Below are positions 8,151-15,591 of a stretch of 16,524 nt of DNA, piece after piece (the first letter of the stretch is position 1; each line of letters opens with the position of its first letter). This stretch comes from Flammeovirgaceae bacterium. Lineage in GTDB: Bacteria > Bacteroidota > Bacteroidia > Cytophagales > Cyclobacteriaceae. Below the pieces are notes generated by a model, which was given only the letters and a program-made list of their open reading frames with translations, was not told the origin of the DNA and did no database searches. The position numbers were made by a program, and so were the translations under genes. The DNA lies in the NCBI GenBank assembly GCA_003228395.1, contig QIDJ01000290.1:1-16524 (forward strand), read 5' to 3'.

Positions 8151-9206
8151 CTACCTGACGCTGAAACCGAAACCCACCGTGAGTGTACTATACTTCTGCA
8201 AGGTGTAATCCGCGTGTAACGTAAAAATGGCTAACTTGAGTCTTACACCGGCAGTGGCCCTGAAACCATTCAACGGGAAATCGAGATTTACCGGATCTTT
8301 TACAAATACAATGTTGCCCGGATTCAACAAATCCTGAAAACCATATTCGCCGGTCATGTCATACTTCGAATTTACCGAGTTATAACCGATTCCGCCATAC
8401 ACGGTAAGCACAGATATCTTTTTGGAAACCAGCACCTGAACAGTCCAGACGCCGGCATCAAAGGAAGCTTTTGAGCCCGGGCTGACCTGAATTACTCCCG
8501 TATTGGAAAAGAAATAGTCCGTATTCAGGTTAGTATAGCCTATCAGGATCGAAAGATCGATCGGTACCGTTTTTATACCCGGTATCCATTGCTTGAAGTC
8601 GTGTTTAACGCCGATACCGAAAAATTTTAACTCAAAATCATCATTGATCGTTACCTTGGGTGCATAGCGCACAATCAACTCGGTATTCTTAACGACTCCA
8701 ACGGCCAGTTGCAACATTGGAACAGGTATGTTTTTGGATGGAATATCATCCCCTACGCCGTCAGGTACATCAAAAGGAGGAGAGGTTACCACCGTTCCTG
8801 TATTAGGATCAGTTACGGAAGATACAAACTGCAGGTCTGAAATACCGCCCAGCAACGTAGGTAAAACGGCATCCGGTCCTCCGGTTGCCAACTGCAGGTT
8901 GGAATATTCGCTCTGGAGAAAATTGAAAGTCAGGTCCTCATCCGGAACAGATACTGAACTCACGTAAAAAGTAAGGTCAAAACCAAGCGGTTCGTGCGTA
9001 GCTGCCGTATTGTACCAGCCATTTGCAACACCGGTGCCGAAACTGTTCATAAAAGGCCGGATGTAATGATTCATATAAGTTGACATATCTTCACCGCCTG
9101 CCTGGATAATCTCATCAAAACCCGGAAGCGTCTGGGCAAATGAACCTGTTATCATTGTTATACTCAGAATTGCCGCTGAAATCGTTTTTGTAAAATGTTT
9201 TTTCAT
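8151..9206 (-). CDS. Secreted outer-membrane beta-barrel protein (probable DUF6588 family)
   Basis: This 351-residue protein starts with a clear signal peptide: Lys-rich MKKHFTK, a hydrophobic core, and a likely cut after SFA near residue 24. The mature N-terminus holds a conserved-looking block (MNHYIRPFMNSFGTGVANGW, residues about 45-64) that I associate with the uncharacterised Bacteroidota family DUF6588; I give that name from memory. The rest alternates short amphipathic strands with Gly/Asp/Asn turns and ends in TLTVGFGFSVR, a pattern typical of an outer-membrane barrel. No catalytic motif is visible. A secretion signal and barrel-like strands support outer-membrane location; the cargo or role is unknown. 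The gene is monocistronic, with a promoter-like element at 9227-9234 and a terminator at 8081-8112. Confidence 0.8.
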   Translation of the reverse strand: MKKHFTKTISAAILSITMITGSFAQTLPGFDEIIQAGGEDMSTYMNHYIRPFMNSFGTGVANGWYNTAATHEPLGFDLTFYVSSVSVPDEDLTFNFLQSEYSNLQLATGGPDAVLPTLLGGISDLQFVSSVTDPNTGTVVTSPPFDVPDGVGDDIPSKNIPVPMLQLAVGVVKNTELIVRYAPKVTINDDFELKFFGIGVKHDFKQWIPGIKTVPIDLSILIGYTNLNTDYFFSNTGVIQVSPGSKASFDAGVWTVQVLVSKKISVLTVYGGIGYNSVNSKYDMTGEYGFQDLLNPGNIVFVKDPVNLDFPLNGFRATAGVRLKLAIFTLHADYTLQKYSTLTVGFGFSVR

Positions 9207-9226
9207 AAAAAAATTGGCTGAAAGTT

Positions 9227-9234
9227 CAAAAATA
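9227..9234 (-). promoter_or_regulatory. Candidate Bacteroidota -7 promoter element for the beta-barrel gene
   Basis: On the minus strand the sequence reads TATTTTTG, a perfect match to TAnnTTTG, ending 20 bases before the ATG at 9206. A TTG occurs 15 bases upstream of it (9252-9250), closer than the roughly 19-base spacing usual for the -33 element. The predicted leader is very short and T-rich. Confidence 0.5.
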
Positions 9235-9344
9235 TACCTGTTTAAGCTTCAATAATAAAGTTCAAATTACTAAAAGAAGATAATATCCTAAAATCATTCG
9301 TAAAAAACTTCCGCACTTCACTGGATTTATTAATTTTATTATTC

Positions 9345-9352
9345 TACTTTTG
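9345..9352 (+). promoter_or_regulatory. Candidate Bacteroidota -7 promoter element for the perR-prx unit
   Basis: The sequence TACTTTTG matches TAnnTTTG perfectly and lies 42 bases before the proposed TTG start codon. No TTG is found at the -33 distance (only CTGG at 9321-9324), which could mean an activated or weak promoter. Confidence 0.5.
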
Positions 9353-9387
9353 TGATAATAACTTTTCTTTGTTGATAATTATTATTG
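9353..9387 (+). promoter_or_regulatory. PerR-box-like operator in the perR leader
   Basis: The heptamer TGATAAT occurs at 9353-9359 and again at 9373-9379, exactly 20 bases apart (about two helical turns). The second copy begins TGATAATTATTATTG (9373-9387), which agrees with the Bacillus subtilis PerR box TTATAATnATTATAA at 11 of its 14 specified positions. It lies between the -7 element and the start codon, a suitable place for autorepression. The DNA here is very AT-rich, so chance similarity is possible. Confidence 0.45.
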
Positions 9388-9394
9388 TTTAAAT

Positions 9395-9847
9395 TTGACT
9401 TTAAAAGACCTGCAATATATCAAGCAAAAGCTGGCCTATCATGGCCTTAAAGTAACCCATCAGCGTTTGGTTATTTACCAGGTGTTGCAGGAGACCGATA
9501 CACACCCTGCTGCTGAAGGTATTTATGAAAAGATTAAAAAGAGAAATCCAAGTATCAGTCTTGGAACGGTGTATAAAACACTCGAGGTTTTTGTTAAAAA
9601 AGGCCTCATTAAGAAAATAAATACCAGCGAAGGCAACATGCGTTATGATGCCCGCATAGACAATCACAATCATATTTACTGTACAAATACAAAAGAAATT
9701 ATAGATTTTAAAGACCTTGAGCTCGACATGCTGGTCAGGGCTTTTCTTAAAAGAAAAAAGATTGGAAATTTCACACTGAAAGAATTCAGGTTACATATTT
9801 CGGGTGAAAAAATAGATCCCGGCAAGCACATTGAGATTACCGGATAA
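9395..9847 (+). CDS. perR: Fur-family peroxide-stress regulator, PerR type
   Basis: This 150-residue protein has a winged-helix DNA-binding domain (about 1-80, recognition helix near SLGTVYKTLEVF) and a C-terminal dimerisation domain. Counting from the TTG start, His37, Asp85, His91, His93 and Asp104 fall at exactly the positions of the five regulatory-metal ligands of B. subtilis PerR. This strongly supports a metal-dependent, peroxide-sensing repressor. The structural-zinc site is broken: Cys96 remains, but position 99 is Thr and there is no C-terminal CxxC. The upstream frame is open only to 9362 and has no ATG, so TTG at 9395 is the likely start; no ATG occurs early in the domain. It lies 37 bases before a peroxiredoxin gene, a typical PerR target. 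A Zur or Fur role is less likely because of Asp104 and this neighbour. Confidence 0.88.
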   Translation: MTLKDLQYIKQKLAYHGLKVTHQRLVIYQVLQETDTHPAAEGIYEKIKKRNPSISLGTVYKTLEVFVKKGLIKKINTSEGNMRYDARIDNHNHIYCTNTKEIIDFKDLELDMLVRAFLKRKKIGNFTLKEFRLHISGEKIDPGKHIEITG

Positions 9848-9884
9848 ATTAAATTAAATTTTAAACACTTAAATTCATAATATT

Positions 9885-10514
9885 ATGTCATTAGTAGGGA
9901 AAAAAGCGCCGTTATTCAATGTAGGTGCCGTAATCAATGGCGAAGAAATCGTCGATACTTTTTCACTGGAGCAATACATCGGAAACAAAGAGGTATTGTT
10001 CTTCTTTTATCCTAAAGACTTCACATTTGTCTGTCCTACCGAAATTCTTGCTTTTCAGGAAAAACTCGCCGAGTTTGATAAAAGAGGCGTGCAGGTGGTG
10101 GGTTGCTCTACCGATACGGAAGAAACACACCTTGCGTGGTTGAATACTGAAAAAGACCAGGGTGGAATTCGGAGCGTAACCTATCCGATGGTAGCTGATG
10201 TTGCCAAAACAATTGCGTCAAACTTCGGCGTACTTGCCGGCGACTGGAACTACTCCGAAGACGGAATCCTTCAGTTTGACGGCACTGCCATTGCATACCG
10301 TGGATCTTTTTTTATTGATAAAGAAGGTATAGTAAGGCACGAAACCATCAACGACTTACCATTAGGTCGAAATATTGATGAATACCTGCGCATTATTGAT
10401 GCATGGCATCACACCCAGGAATTCGGCGAAGTATGTCCTGCCAACTGGGAAGAAGGCAAAGACGCTATGGAAGCCACACGCAAAGGCGTAGCCGAATACC
10501 TTGCCGCACATTAA
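9885..10514 (+). CDS. 2-Cys peroxiredoxin (AhpC/TSA family)
   Basis: This 209-residue thiol peroxidase reduces hydrogen peroxide and organic peroxides. The peroxidatic site DFTFVCPTE has Cys50 with the conserved Pro and Thr, and Arg139 in AYRGSFFID is the second active-site contact. The resolving cysteine is Cys184 in GEVCPANWEEGKDAM, so this is a typical 2-Cys enzyme acting as an obligate dimer or decamer. The GG(L/I)G motif is degenerate (QGGIRS) and the C-terminal YF motif is absent, features of robust bacterial forms that resist overoxidation. A segment GDWNYSEDGILQFDG (about 119-133) is longer than in E. coli AhpC; similar segments occur in other Bacteroidota peroxiredoxins as I recall them. 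It is co-directional with and 37 bases after perR and is closed by a strong terminator, so the pair is probably one transcript. No AhpF reductase is in view. Confidence 0.95.
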   Translation: MSLVGKKAPLFNVGAVINGEEIVDTFSLEQYIGNKEVLFFFYPKDFTFVCPTEILAFQEKLAEFDKRGVQVVGCSTDTEETHLAWLNTEKDQGGIRSVTYPMVADVAKTIASNFGVLAGDWNYSEDGILQFDGTAIAYRGSFFIDKEGIVRHETINDLPLGRNIDEYLRIIDAWHHTQEFGEVCPANWEEGKDAMEATRKGVAEYLAAH

Positions 10515-10535
10515 TGAACAGGGTTTCTGATTATT

Positions 10536-10567
10536 AAAGCTGCCTGATAAATCCGGCAGCTTTTTTT
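10536..10567 (+). terminator. Rho-independent terminator of the perR-prx unit
   Basis: A perfect GCTGCC/GGCAGC stem (10539-10544 with 10555-10560) is extended by three A-T pairs, has a 10-base loop and runs into seven T. It begins 21 bases after the peroxiredoxin stop codon. Confidence 0.92.
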
Positions 10568-10603
10568 GTTAATAATCTCTTTTGATAATATTACCGCCTA
10601 TTT

Positions 10604-10624
10604 TTAAATCTTTATTAGATTTAA
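10604..10624 (+). promoter_or_regulatory. Perfect inverted repeat upstream of plsC
   Basis: TTAAATCT and AGATTTAA form a perfect 8-base inverted repeat around the 5-base spacer TTATT, ending 19 bases before the plsC ATG. It could be a regulator binding site or a small leader hairpin. There is no T run after it, so it is not a terminator. A near-match to the -7 element (TATTTTTA, 10599-10606) overlaps its left edge. Confidence 0.4.
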
Positions 10625-10643
10625 CCCTGTTGGAAACAATTCC

Positions 10644-11393
10644 ATGAAATTGACACGAAGGCTATATTCAATTCAGGTAATGCTGGCATTTGCTGTCCCG
10701 TTTGTTGGTTTTTTCCCGATATACTTCATCTTATGCCAGAATGAAAAATGGCATATTCACGCGTATAAACTTAACAGGTTGTGGGCAAAAATATTTTTTT
10801 CCCTTGGCGGAATACCTGTTGAAGTGGAGTACAGGAAAAAACTCGATAAAAACAGACAATATATATTTTGCCCCAATCACAGTTCTTTTCTTGACATTCC
10901 AACAATCGGTCTTACCCGGCATCCGTTTGCTTTTGTAGGGAAAAGCTCGATAGAAAAAGTACCTGTATTTGGTTACCTGTACCGCAAATTACATATTACC
11001 GTTGACAGAAACAGCCTGAAAAGCAGGTACGAAACCGTTTTGAAATCGAGAGAAGCGATTGATAAAGGAAAAAGCCTTGTGATATTTCCCGAAGGAGGCA
11101 TACTTAACCCTTCCCCGCCCAAAATGGTTCAGTTCAAAGACGGCCCGTTCCGGGTAGCCATCGAAAAGAAGGTGCCACTTGTGCCGGTGACAATTCCGTA
11201 TAATTGGATAATTTTGCCCGACAACGGGAAGTTTTTATTGAATAAAAAGCACAAAAAGGTGAAGATAATTTTTCACGAACCGATCGAAACCAGCGGAATG
11301 ACAATTGACGACCTAGAATCTCTGAAAGAGAAAACTTTTAATATCATTGATTCGGAACTGAAAAAACAGAAGGCCTATGAAGATCAACGATGA
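10644..11393 (+). CDS. plsC: 1-acyl-sn-glycerol-3-phosphate acyltransferase (PlsC family)
   Basis: This 249-residue membrane-bound acyltransferase belongs to the family that turns lysophosphatidic acid into phosphatidic acid for phospholipid synthesis. An N-terminal hydrophobic stretch (about 10-32) precedes the four LPLAT motifs. Motif I is NHSSFLD, with the catalytic His79 and Asp84. The block VGKSSIEKVPVFG (about 98-110) follows, then FPEGG (148-152), which binds the glycerol phosphate, and VPLVPVTI (about 177-184). The spacing is normal for PlsC. The start ATG lies 19 bases after an inverted repeat, and the 3' end overlaps gatC by 17 bases. Some family members acylate other lipids (ornithine lipids, for example), so the exact acceptor is inferred. 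Confidence 0.9.
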   Translation: MKLTRRLYSIQVMLAFAVPFVGFFPIYFILCQNEKWHIHAYKLNRLWAKIFFSLGGIPVEVEYRKKLDKNRQYIFCPNHSSFLDIPTIGLTRHPFAFVGKSSIEKVPVFGYLYRKLHITVDRNSLKSRYETVLKSREAIDKGKSLVIFPEGGILNPSPPKMVQFKDGPFRVAIEKKVPLVPVTIPYNWIILPDNGKFLLNKKHKKVKIIFHEPIETSGMTIDDLESLKEKTFNIIDSELKKQKAYEDQR

Positions 11394-11670
11394 ATTACTG
11401 GATAAACTGGCCCGGTTAGCCAGAATTAATATCCCCGGGTCTGACAAGGAGAATATGAAAGCAGAGCTTTCAGAAATTGTAACATGGATGGAAAAGTTAA
11501 GTGAACTTGATACGAACGATGTTGAACCGCTCACCAACATGTCGGAAGAGGTAAACAGGTGGAGGGAGGATAGCCCACAGCCCCATCTTGACAGGAAAGT
11601 AGCGCTGAATAATGCGCCCTCTCACGAATCAGGGTATTTCAAAGTTCCTAATGTATTGAAAAGCAAATGA
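11377..11670 (+). CDS. gatC: Asp-tRNA(Asn)/Glu-tRNA(Gln) amidotransferase subunit C
   Basis: This 97-residue protein is the small GatC subunit. It stabilises the GatCAB complex, which amidates mischarged Glu-tRNA(Gln) or Asp-tRNA(Asn). Family features include LDKLARLARI (about 8-17), ELSEIVTWMEKLSELDTNDVEPLTN in two parts (about 30-54, with the conserved L-x-x-L-D-T-x-x-V-x-P core), and REDSP followed by a C-terminal SGYFKVPNVL. The length is normal. gatA and gatB are not nearby; the gene is instead wedged between plsC (17-base overlap) and the membrane/TPR gene (4-base ATGA overlap), which implies coupled translation. Confidence 0.95.
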   Translation: MKINDELLDKLARLARINIPGSDKENMKAELSEIVTWMEKLSELDTNDVEPLTNMSEEVNRWREDSPQPHLDRKVALNNAPSHESGYFKVPNVLKSK

Positions 11671-14660
11671 TCCGGTTTGTTTTCTGGGACGAATGGCCCA
11701 GGCCATTGCAGATTATCCTGTTTATTTTCAGCTTTCTTTTCATTGCTTCGATGTTTTACGCACTCGTATGTGACATACTAGGTTACGACATCATCCTCGG
11801 TTGGGAAGTTATAAGTAAAGCGACGCCTTTGGCAGTAGAAATAAAAACGATCGGTGCCGGACCGTTTCAATTTCCGCTGGTTGTCGATAATTATGTAGTA
11901 ACGGTTCAATATCACGGAAGTGATATGAGCGTAAACCGGTTTGCCGGTTATTTTTCTCTCCTGGCCATAATTTTCGCGCTTGTATTGGGCATTACTGCCT
12001 CTACCTACCTGAAAAAGTTTTGGTACGTCTTTGTATCCGTCATCTTCATTGTGATACTTCTTTTTTTTAAAGTTGACACCCTCCATCTGTTCGGGTGGTC
12101 TGACAATACGGCAATAGTATTGATTATTGCTTCCTATCTCGGACTGGCTTATTTCCTTAATGCAATTCAACCCTACCACGACTTTGTTCTGCGCCTGAAA
12201 GCCTTTACAGGTATAACAATAGGCTGGGGTACGCTGATATACTTTTTCGCCGGGGTTGAACAACCCTTCCTTCTGTTAAGCGCCAATGCATTCCTGATTC
12301 CCTTTTTAATCGGTGTGTTATTTATTTTTATGGTATCTCACGAAATCATGTATTTTGTAATTATTGCGCTAACGAAGTCGCCCGCGAAATCCGGCAACAG
12401 CTTAACACAATTCACATTGTTTACGGTGATCTACCTGGCAAATGTCCTTATTTTGTACTTACATGACACCCACGTAATTGAGTGGGATTTTTATTACCTT
12501 AATCCCTACGTTTTACTTGTGGTTTCAGCCACATTGGGTCTTTGGGGATTACAAAGCAGGCGGATCTTTTTCAGAAACAGTGTAAAGGATTATCCTATAC
12601 TGGTTTATATGTACCTTGTAATGGGGATTTTTTGCTTTGGAAGCCTGTTTTACTTCCTTGGGAATGCCAATGACCCGATACTGCAGGTGGTTAAAGATGC
12701 CATCATTTACTCACATCTCGGATTTGGCGCTATTTTTTTTATTTACGTAATCACCAATTTTATGGGGATGCTACGAAAAAACATGCAGGTAGCGAAAGTG
12801 ATCTACAAACCAACAAATATGCCGCACTTTACCTTTCGCTTTGCAGGAGCGATTGTGGTATTGGCGCTGTTTCTCAAGGAAAATATTGAAGTTCCGGTAA
12901 ATCACACCCTGTCAGGCATGTTTAACCATACAGGCGATTATTATAAAGTGATCGGCGATAAACTTAACGCCGAAAGCTATTACGACAACGGCCGGCTATA
13001 TGGCTATATGAATCACAAGTCAAATTATGCGCTTGCCAGAATATATGAATCAAGAGGGGATACAGAAAATGCGATCAAACATTATGAAAATGCCGTTCGC
13101 AAAAGACCAAGTGAAATGGCTTATGTAAACCTGAGCGCATTAAAAATGAAGCAGGGAGATTTATTTAAATCCTTATTTACCCTTAATGACGGACAACGAT
13201 TCTTCCCTTCAGGAAAAGCCATCCTGAATAACAAGGGCCACCTGTTCAACCGTATAAATATTTCCGATTCAGCATTAATCTACTTTGATGCCAGCCATCG
13301 TGCCGGCGACCGGTTGCATGCCGCGGCAACCAACTACCTGGCGGTTCTGACTCATTCGAATTTTAATTTCGATGCCGATTCCGTTTCCCGGCATTACAAT
13401 GCTCAAAACGCTGCCTCTGCTTTGGCTAATGTGATGCTGCTCCGGAATATGGAAGCCAACTTCAGCATATATCCGGTGGAATCTGAACCGGAAGAACGCT
13501 TTACAGAAAGCACAGCCGCCTTTTGGGCAAACTACCTGATCAATCAGTACCGGTTTGCAGACAGCATTGTGTTTAATAAACTTGAATCAACGCTGGCAAA
13601 CCCATCGAATGGCCGGTTTCAGGAAGAGGTTGACTATTCCCTTGCCATTGCTTATTATCAGGCAGGATATATCCGTAAGGCAGTGGACAAATTCAGACAA
13701 CTGGCTCTGAAAGGTACCCGGCAGTCAGGCAGGTATTTTCACGATCTTGGATTACTCATGATGGAGATGAGTGATTTTCGTCAGGCCGCAGGATATTTTG
13801 AACTGGCGTTATCAGAAAATTACGATGACGCCGGATTCAAAATAAATGTTTGTGAACTTGAATATGACCAAAAAAAAGTATTTGATGAATGGGGCAAGCT
13901 TGCTGAAAATGATTCATCGTTGAATTCAGAAACGGCAAAATCAATAATCCAGATACTGGTCATGCCGGTGAATGAAGCGGCATTGCTCGATGATTCCATG
14001 TTATACCTGTATTTGCATTATAAAAAAAGTGAATTAACTGAACCTCAAACAGATGGGTTATTCCGGCTGCTGAATGAACCCTCCCTGATTGTAAAAACCG
14101 GGCTGGACCTTGCAGAATATTATTACATGAAAGAATATTATGGCCTAGCCGAAAAATATATGGATAAGGCATTGCAACTTGAAGCAGATGTTACAATCCA
14201 CCGGCGGTTATGGCTGCTTCATCTTGACAACCTGGCCCGCCGAAATGACATCAGCGCATTGGAAAAGGCATTAGGTGGGGAAAAATGGATCCCCTTTGAC
14301 CGGCGCTGGTATTACCGTGCAGCGATTGCGAATGCCAGAGGGGATTCGGAGGAAGCACGCAGGTTGTTTGAAATTATAAAAAACATGAATCCATTTCATG
14401 AAGATGCCATCATCGCGTCAGCTGCATTTTTTGAGGAGGATCAGGAAGACCTGAAATCATATAATATTCTTGTTGAGGCATTGCTCCAATATCCCTGGTC
14501 GGTAAAACTGATTAAGGCATACATACTCGAATGTATTGATGAGAACCTCCATTCATACGCCCTCAACAGCTTAAACACACTAAAAATACTGACTGATGAT
14601 GACGATTATGAAGGTTTTGTAAAAAGAAATGAAGCGCAATTACAATCCACAGAGGATTAA
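11667..14660 (+). CDS. Large integral membrane protein with C-terminal TPR repeats, unknown function
   Basis: I do not recognise this 997-residue protein. The N-terminal 410 residues hold about eleven hydrophobic helices (roughly 14-34, 92-112, 116-135, 148-166, 178-196, 203-232, 248-266, 279-296, 310-331, 343-367 and 388-404). A soluble loop of about 55 residues after helix 1 has a strand-like VVDNYVVTVQYHG. From about 430 to the end it is soluble, with TPR-like helix pairs, for example SNYALARIYESRGDTENAIK (about 452-471), EVDYSLAIAYYQAGYIRKAV near 645, YFHDLGLLMMEMSDFRQAAG and AEYYYMKEYYGLAEKYMDKA. There is no kinase, protease or clear glycosyltransferase motif. If the N-terminus is cytoplasmic, an odd helix count would put the repeats in the periplasm. 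The domain order recalls eukaryotic TMTC proteins (GT-C plus TPR), but the expected acidic pair in the first loop is not convincing. The ATG overlaps the gatC stop. Confidence 0.85.
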   Translation: MIRFVFWDEWPRPLQIILFIFSFLFIASMFYALVCDILGYDIILGWEVISKATPLAVEIKTIGAGPFQFPLVVDNYVVTVQYHGSDMSVNRFAGYFSLLAIIFALVLGITASTYLKKFWYVFVSVIFIVILLFFKVDTLHLFGWSDNTAIVLIIASYLGLAYFLNAIQPYHDFVLRLKAFTGITIGWGTLIYFFAGVEQPFLLLSANAFLIPFLIGVLFIFMVSHEIMYFVIIALTKSPAKSGNSLTQFTLFTVIYLANVLILYLHDTHVIEWDFYYLNPYVLLVVSATLGLWGLQSRRIFFRNSVKDYPILVYMYLVMGIFCFGSLFYFLGNANDPILQVVKDAIIYSHLGFGAIFFIYVITNFMGMLRKNMQVAKVIYKPTNMPHFTFRFAGAIVVLALFLKENIEVPVNHTLSGMFNHTGDYYKVIGDKLNAESYYDNGRLYGYMNHKSNYALARIYESRGDTENAIKHYENAVRKRPSEMAYVNLSALKMKQGDLFKSLFTLNDGQRFFPSGKAILNNKGHLFNRINISDSALIYFDASHRAGDRLHAAATNYLAVLTHSNFNFDADSVSRHYNAQNAASALANVMLLRNMEANFSIYPVESEPEERFTESTAAFWANYLINQYRFADSIVFNKLESTLANPSNGRFQEEVDYSLAIAYYQAGYIRKAVDKFRQLALKGTRQSGRYFHDLGLLMMEMSDFRQAAGYFELALSENYDDAGFKINVCELEYDQKKVFDEWGKLAENDSSLNSETAKSIIQILVMPVNEAALLDDSMLYLYLHYKKSELTEPQTDGLFRLLNEPSLIVKTGLDLAEYYYMKEYYGLAEKYMDKALQLEADVTIHRRLWLLHLDNLARRNDISALEKALGGEKWIPFDRRWYYRAAIANARGDSEEARRLFEIIKNMNPFHEDAIIASAAFFEEDQEDLKSYNILVEALLQYPWSVKLIKAYILECIDENLHSYALNSLNTLKILTDDDDYEGFVKRNEAQLQSTED

Positions 14661-14857
14661 CCTTTAACAATTAGGCTCTTAATAAGACCATTAGCTGACA
14701 TATGATTTACTCCGTTTAAATAAAATTGTTTGATAAACCCCCTGATAATTGGTCGATTTGCCTGGTGATGCCGTATATTAAATTGTTAATTATTATAAAT
14801 TTGGCAGCCGGTTGTAACTTTTTAAGTCTCCGTTTCATCTTTAATTAAAGATATGCT
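14661..14857. other. Intergenic region between the membrane/TPR gene and the ABC ATPase gene
   Basis: This AT-rich spacer of 197 bases contains no supported gene, tRNA or strong terminator hairpin. A weak bulged stem near 14691 has no T run. A perfect -7 promoter match is at 14796-14803, so a new transcript probably begins here. Confidence 0.5.
14796..14803 (+). promoter_or_regulatory. Candidate Bacteroidota -7 promoter element for the ABC ATPase/cobalamin unit
   Basis: The sequence TAAATTTG matches TAnnTTTG perfectly and lies 54 bases before the ATG at 14858. No TTG is present at the usual -33 distance. Confidence 0.5.
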
Positions 14858-15583
14858 ATGCAGAAAATGATCGAAACACATGAACTTGCAAGAATATACC
14901 ACATGGGTAGTGAGGTGGTAAATGCCTTGCAATCCATTACCATAGATATTTACCGGGGTGAATATGTTGCTTGTATGGGGCCTTCAGGATCGGGTAAATC
15001 CACATTGATGAATATTATCGGATGCCTTGACACCCCAACAGGCGGAACCTACATCCTGAATAACCATGATGTGAGCGATCTGACGGAAAACGAACTGGCT
15101 GAAATCAGAAACAAGGAAATCGGCTTTGTATTTCAGACCTTTAACCTGCTTCCCAGGGCTACCGCCCTCGATAATGTTGCGCTACCTCTGATTTATGCAG
15201 GATATGGAAAGTACGACCGCGAAGAAATGGCATTACAAACTCTGGAGAATGTGGGGCTGGCCGACAGGGCGACTCATAAGCCTAACGAACTTTCAGGTGG
15301 TCAGCGGCAACGGGTTGCCATTGCCAGAGCGCTTGTAAATAACCCCAGTATTATTCTTGCTGACGAACCTACCGGCAACCTTGATACAAAAACATCCACA
15401 GATATTATGGAGCTTTTCGCGCAACTGCACGATCAGGGCAACACCATTATTATGGTTACCCATGAACGTGATATATCGCATTACGCACACAGGATAATAA
15501 AATTGCGGGACGGACTGGTGGAATCGGATGAAAAAAATGAAAATATATTTCGACCCGTCAAAAGCACTGTAGTTACTTCATAA
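14858..15583 (+). CDS. ABC transporter ATP-binding protein, LolD/MacB/FtsE-like
   Basis: This 241-residue ATPase powers a membrane permease. All motifs are intact: Walker [10 protein letters not shown] (41-49), Q-loop [10 protein letters not shown] (Gln93), signature LSGGQRQR (145-152), Walker [13 protein letters not shown] (165-176) and the switch His201 in VTHE. GxxFQxFNLLPR with EPTGNLD is typical of the MacB/LolD subfamily, which serves mechanotransmission permeases in lipoprotein release, peptide or drug export, or cell division. Residues about 222-241 form a short polar tail. No permease gene is adjacent, so the partner must be encoded elsewhere and the substrate cannot be assigned. The ATG at 14858 is used; a second ATG three codons later is possible. 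The adenosyltransferase gene follows after 8 bases. Confidence 0.93.
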   Translation: MQKMIETHELARIYHMGSEVVNALQSITIDIYRGEYVACMGPSGSGKSTLMNIIGCLDTPTGGTYILNNHDVSDLTENELAEIRNKEIGFVFQTFNLLPRATALDNVALPLIYAGYGKYDREEMALQTLENVGLADRATHKPNELSGGQRQRVAIARALVNNPSIILADEPTGNLDTKTSTDIMELFAQLHDQGNTIIMVTHERDISHYAHRIIKLRDGLVESDEKNENIFRPVKSTVVTS

Positions 15584-15591
15584 AACAAAAA

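Noticed and set aside
11778..12263. Leftward 161-residue open frame inside the membrane/TPR gene
   Set aside because: It is antisense to the clear membrane-helix region of the 997-residue protein and shows no domain or start signal.
11667..12900. Assignment of the 997-residue protein as a TMTC/PMT-like GT-C glycosyltransferase
   Set aside because: The domain order fits, but the first extracytoplasmic loop lacks a convincing catalytic acidic motif such as the DD seen in the GT-C protein at 708-2063.
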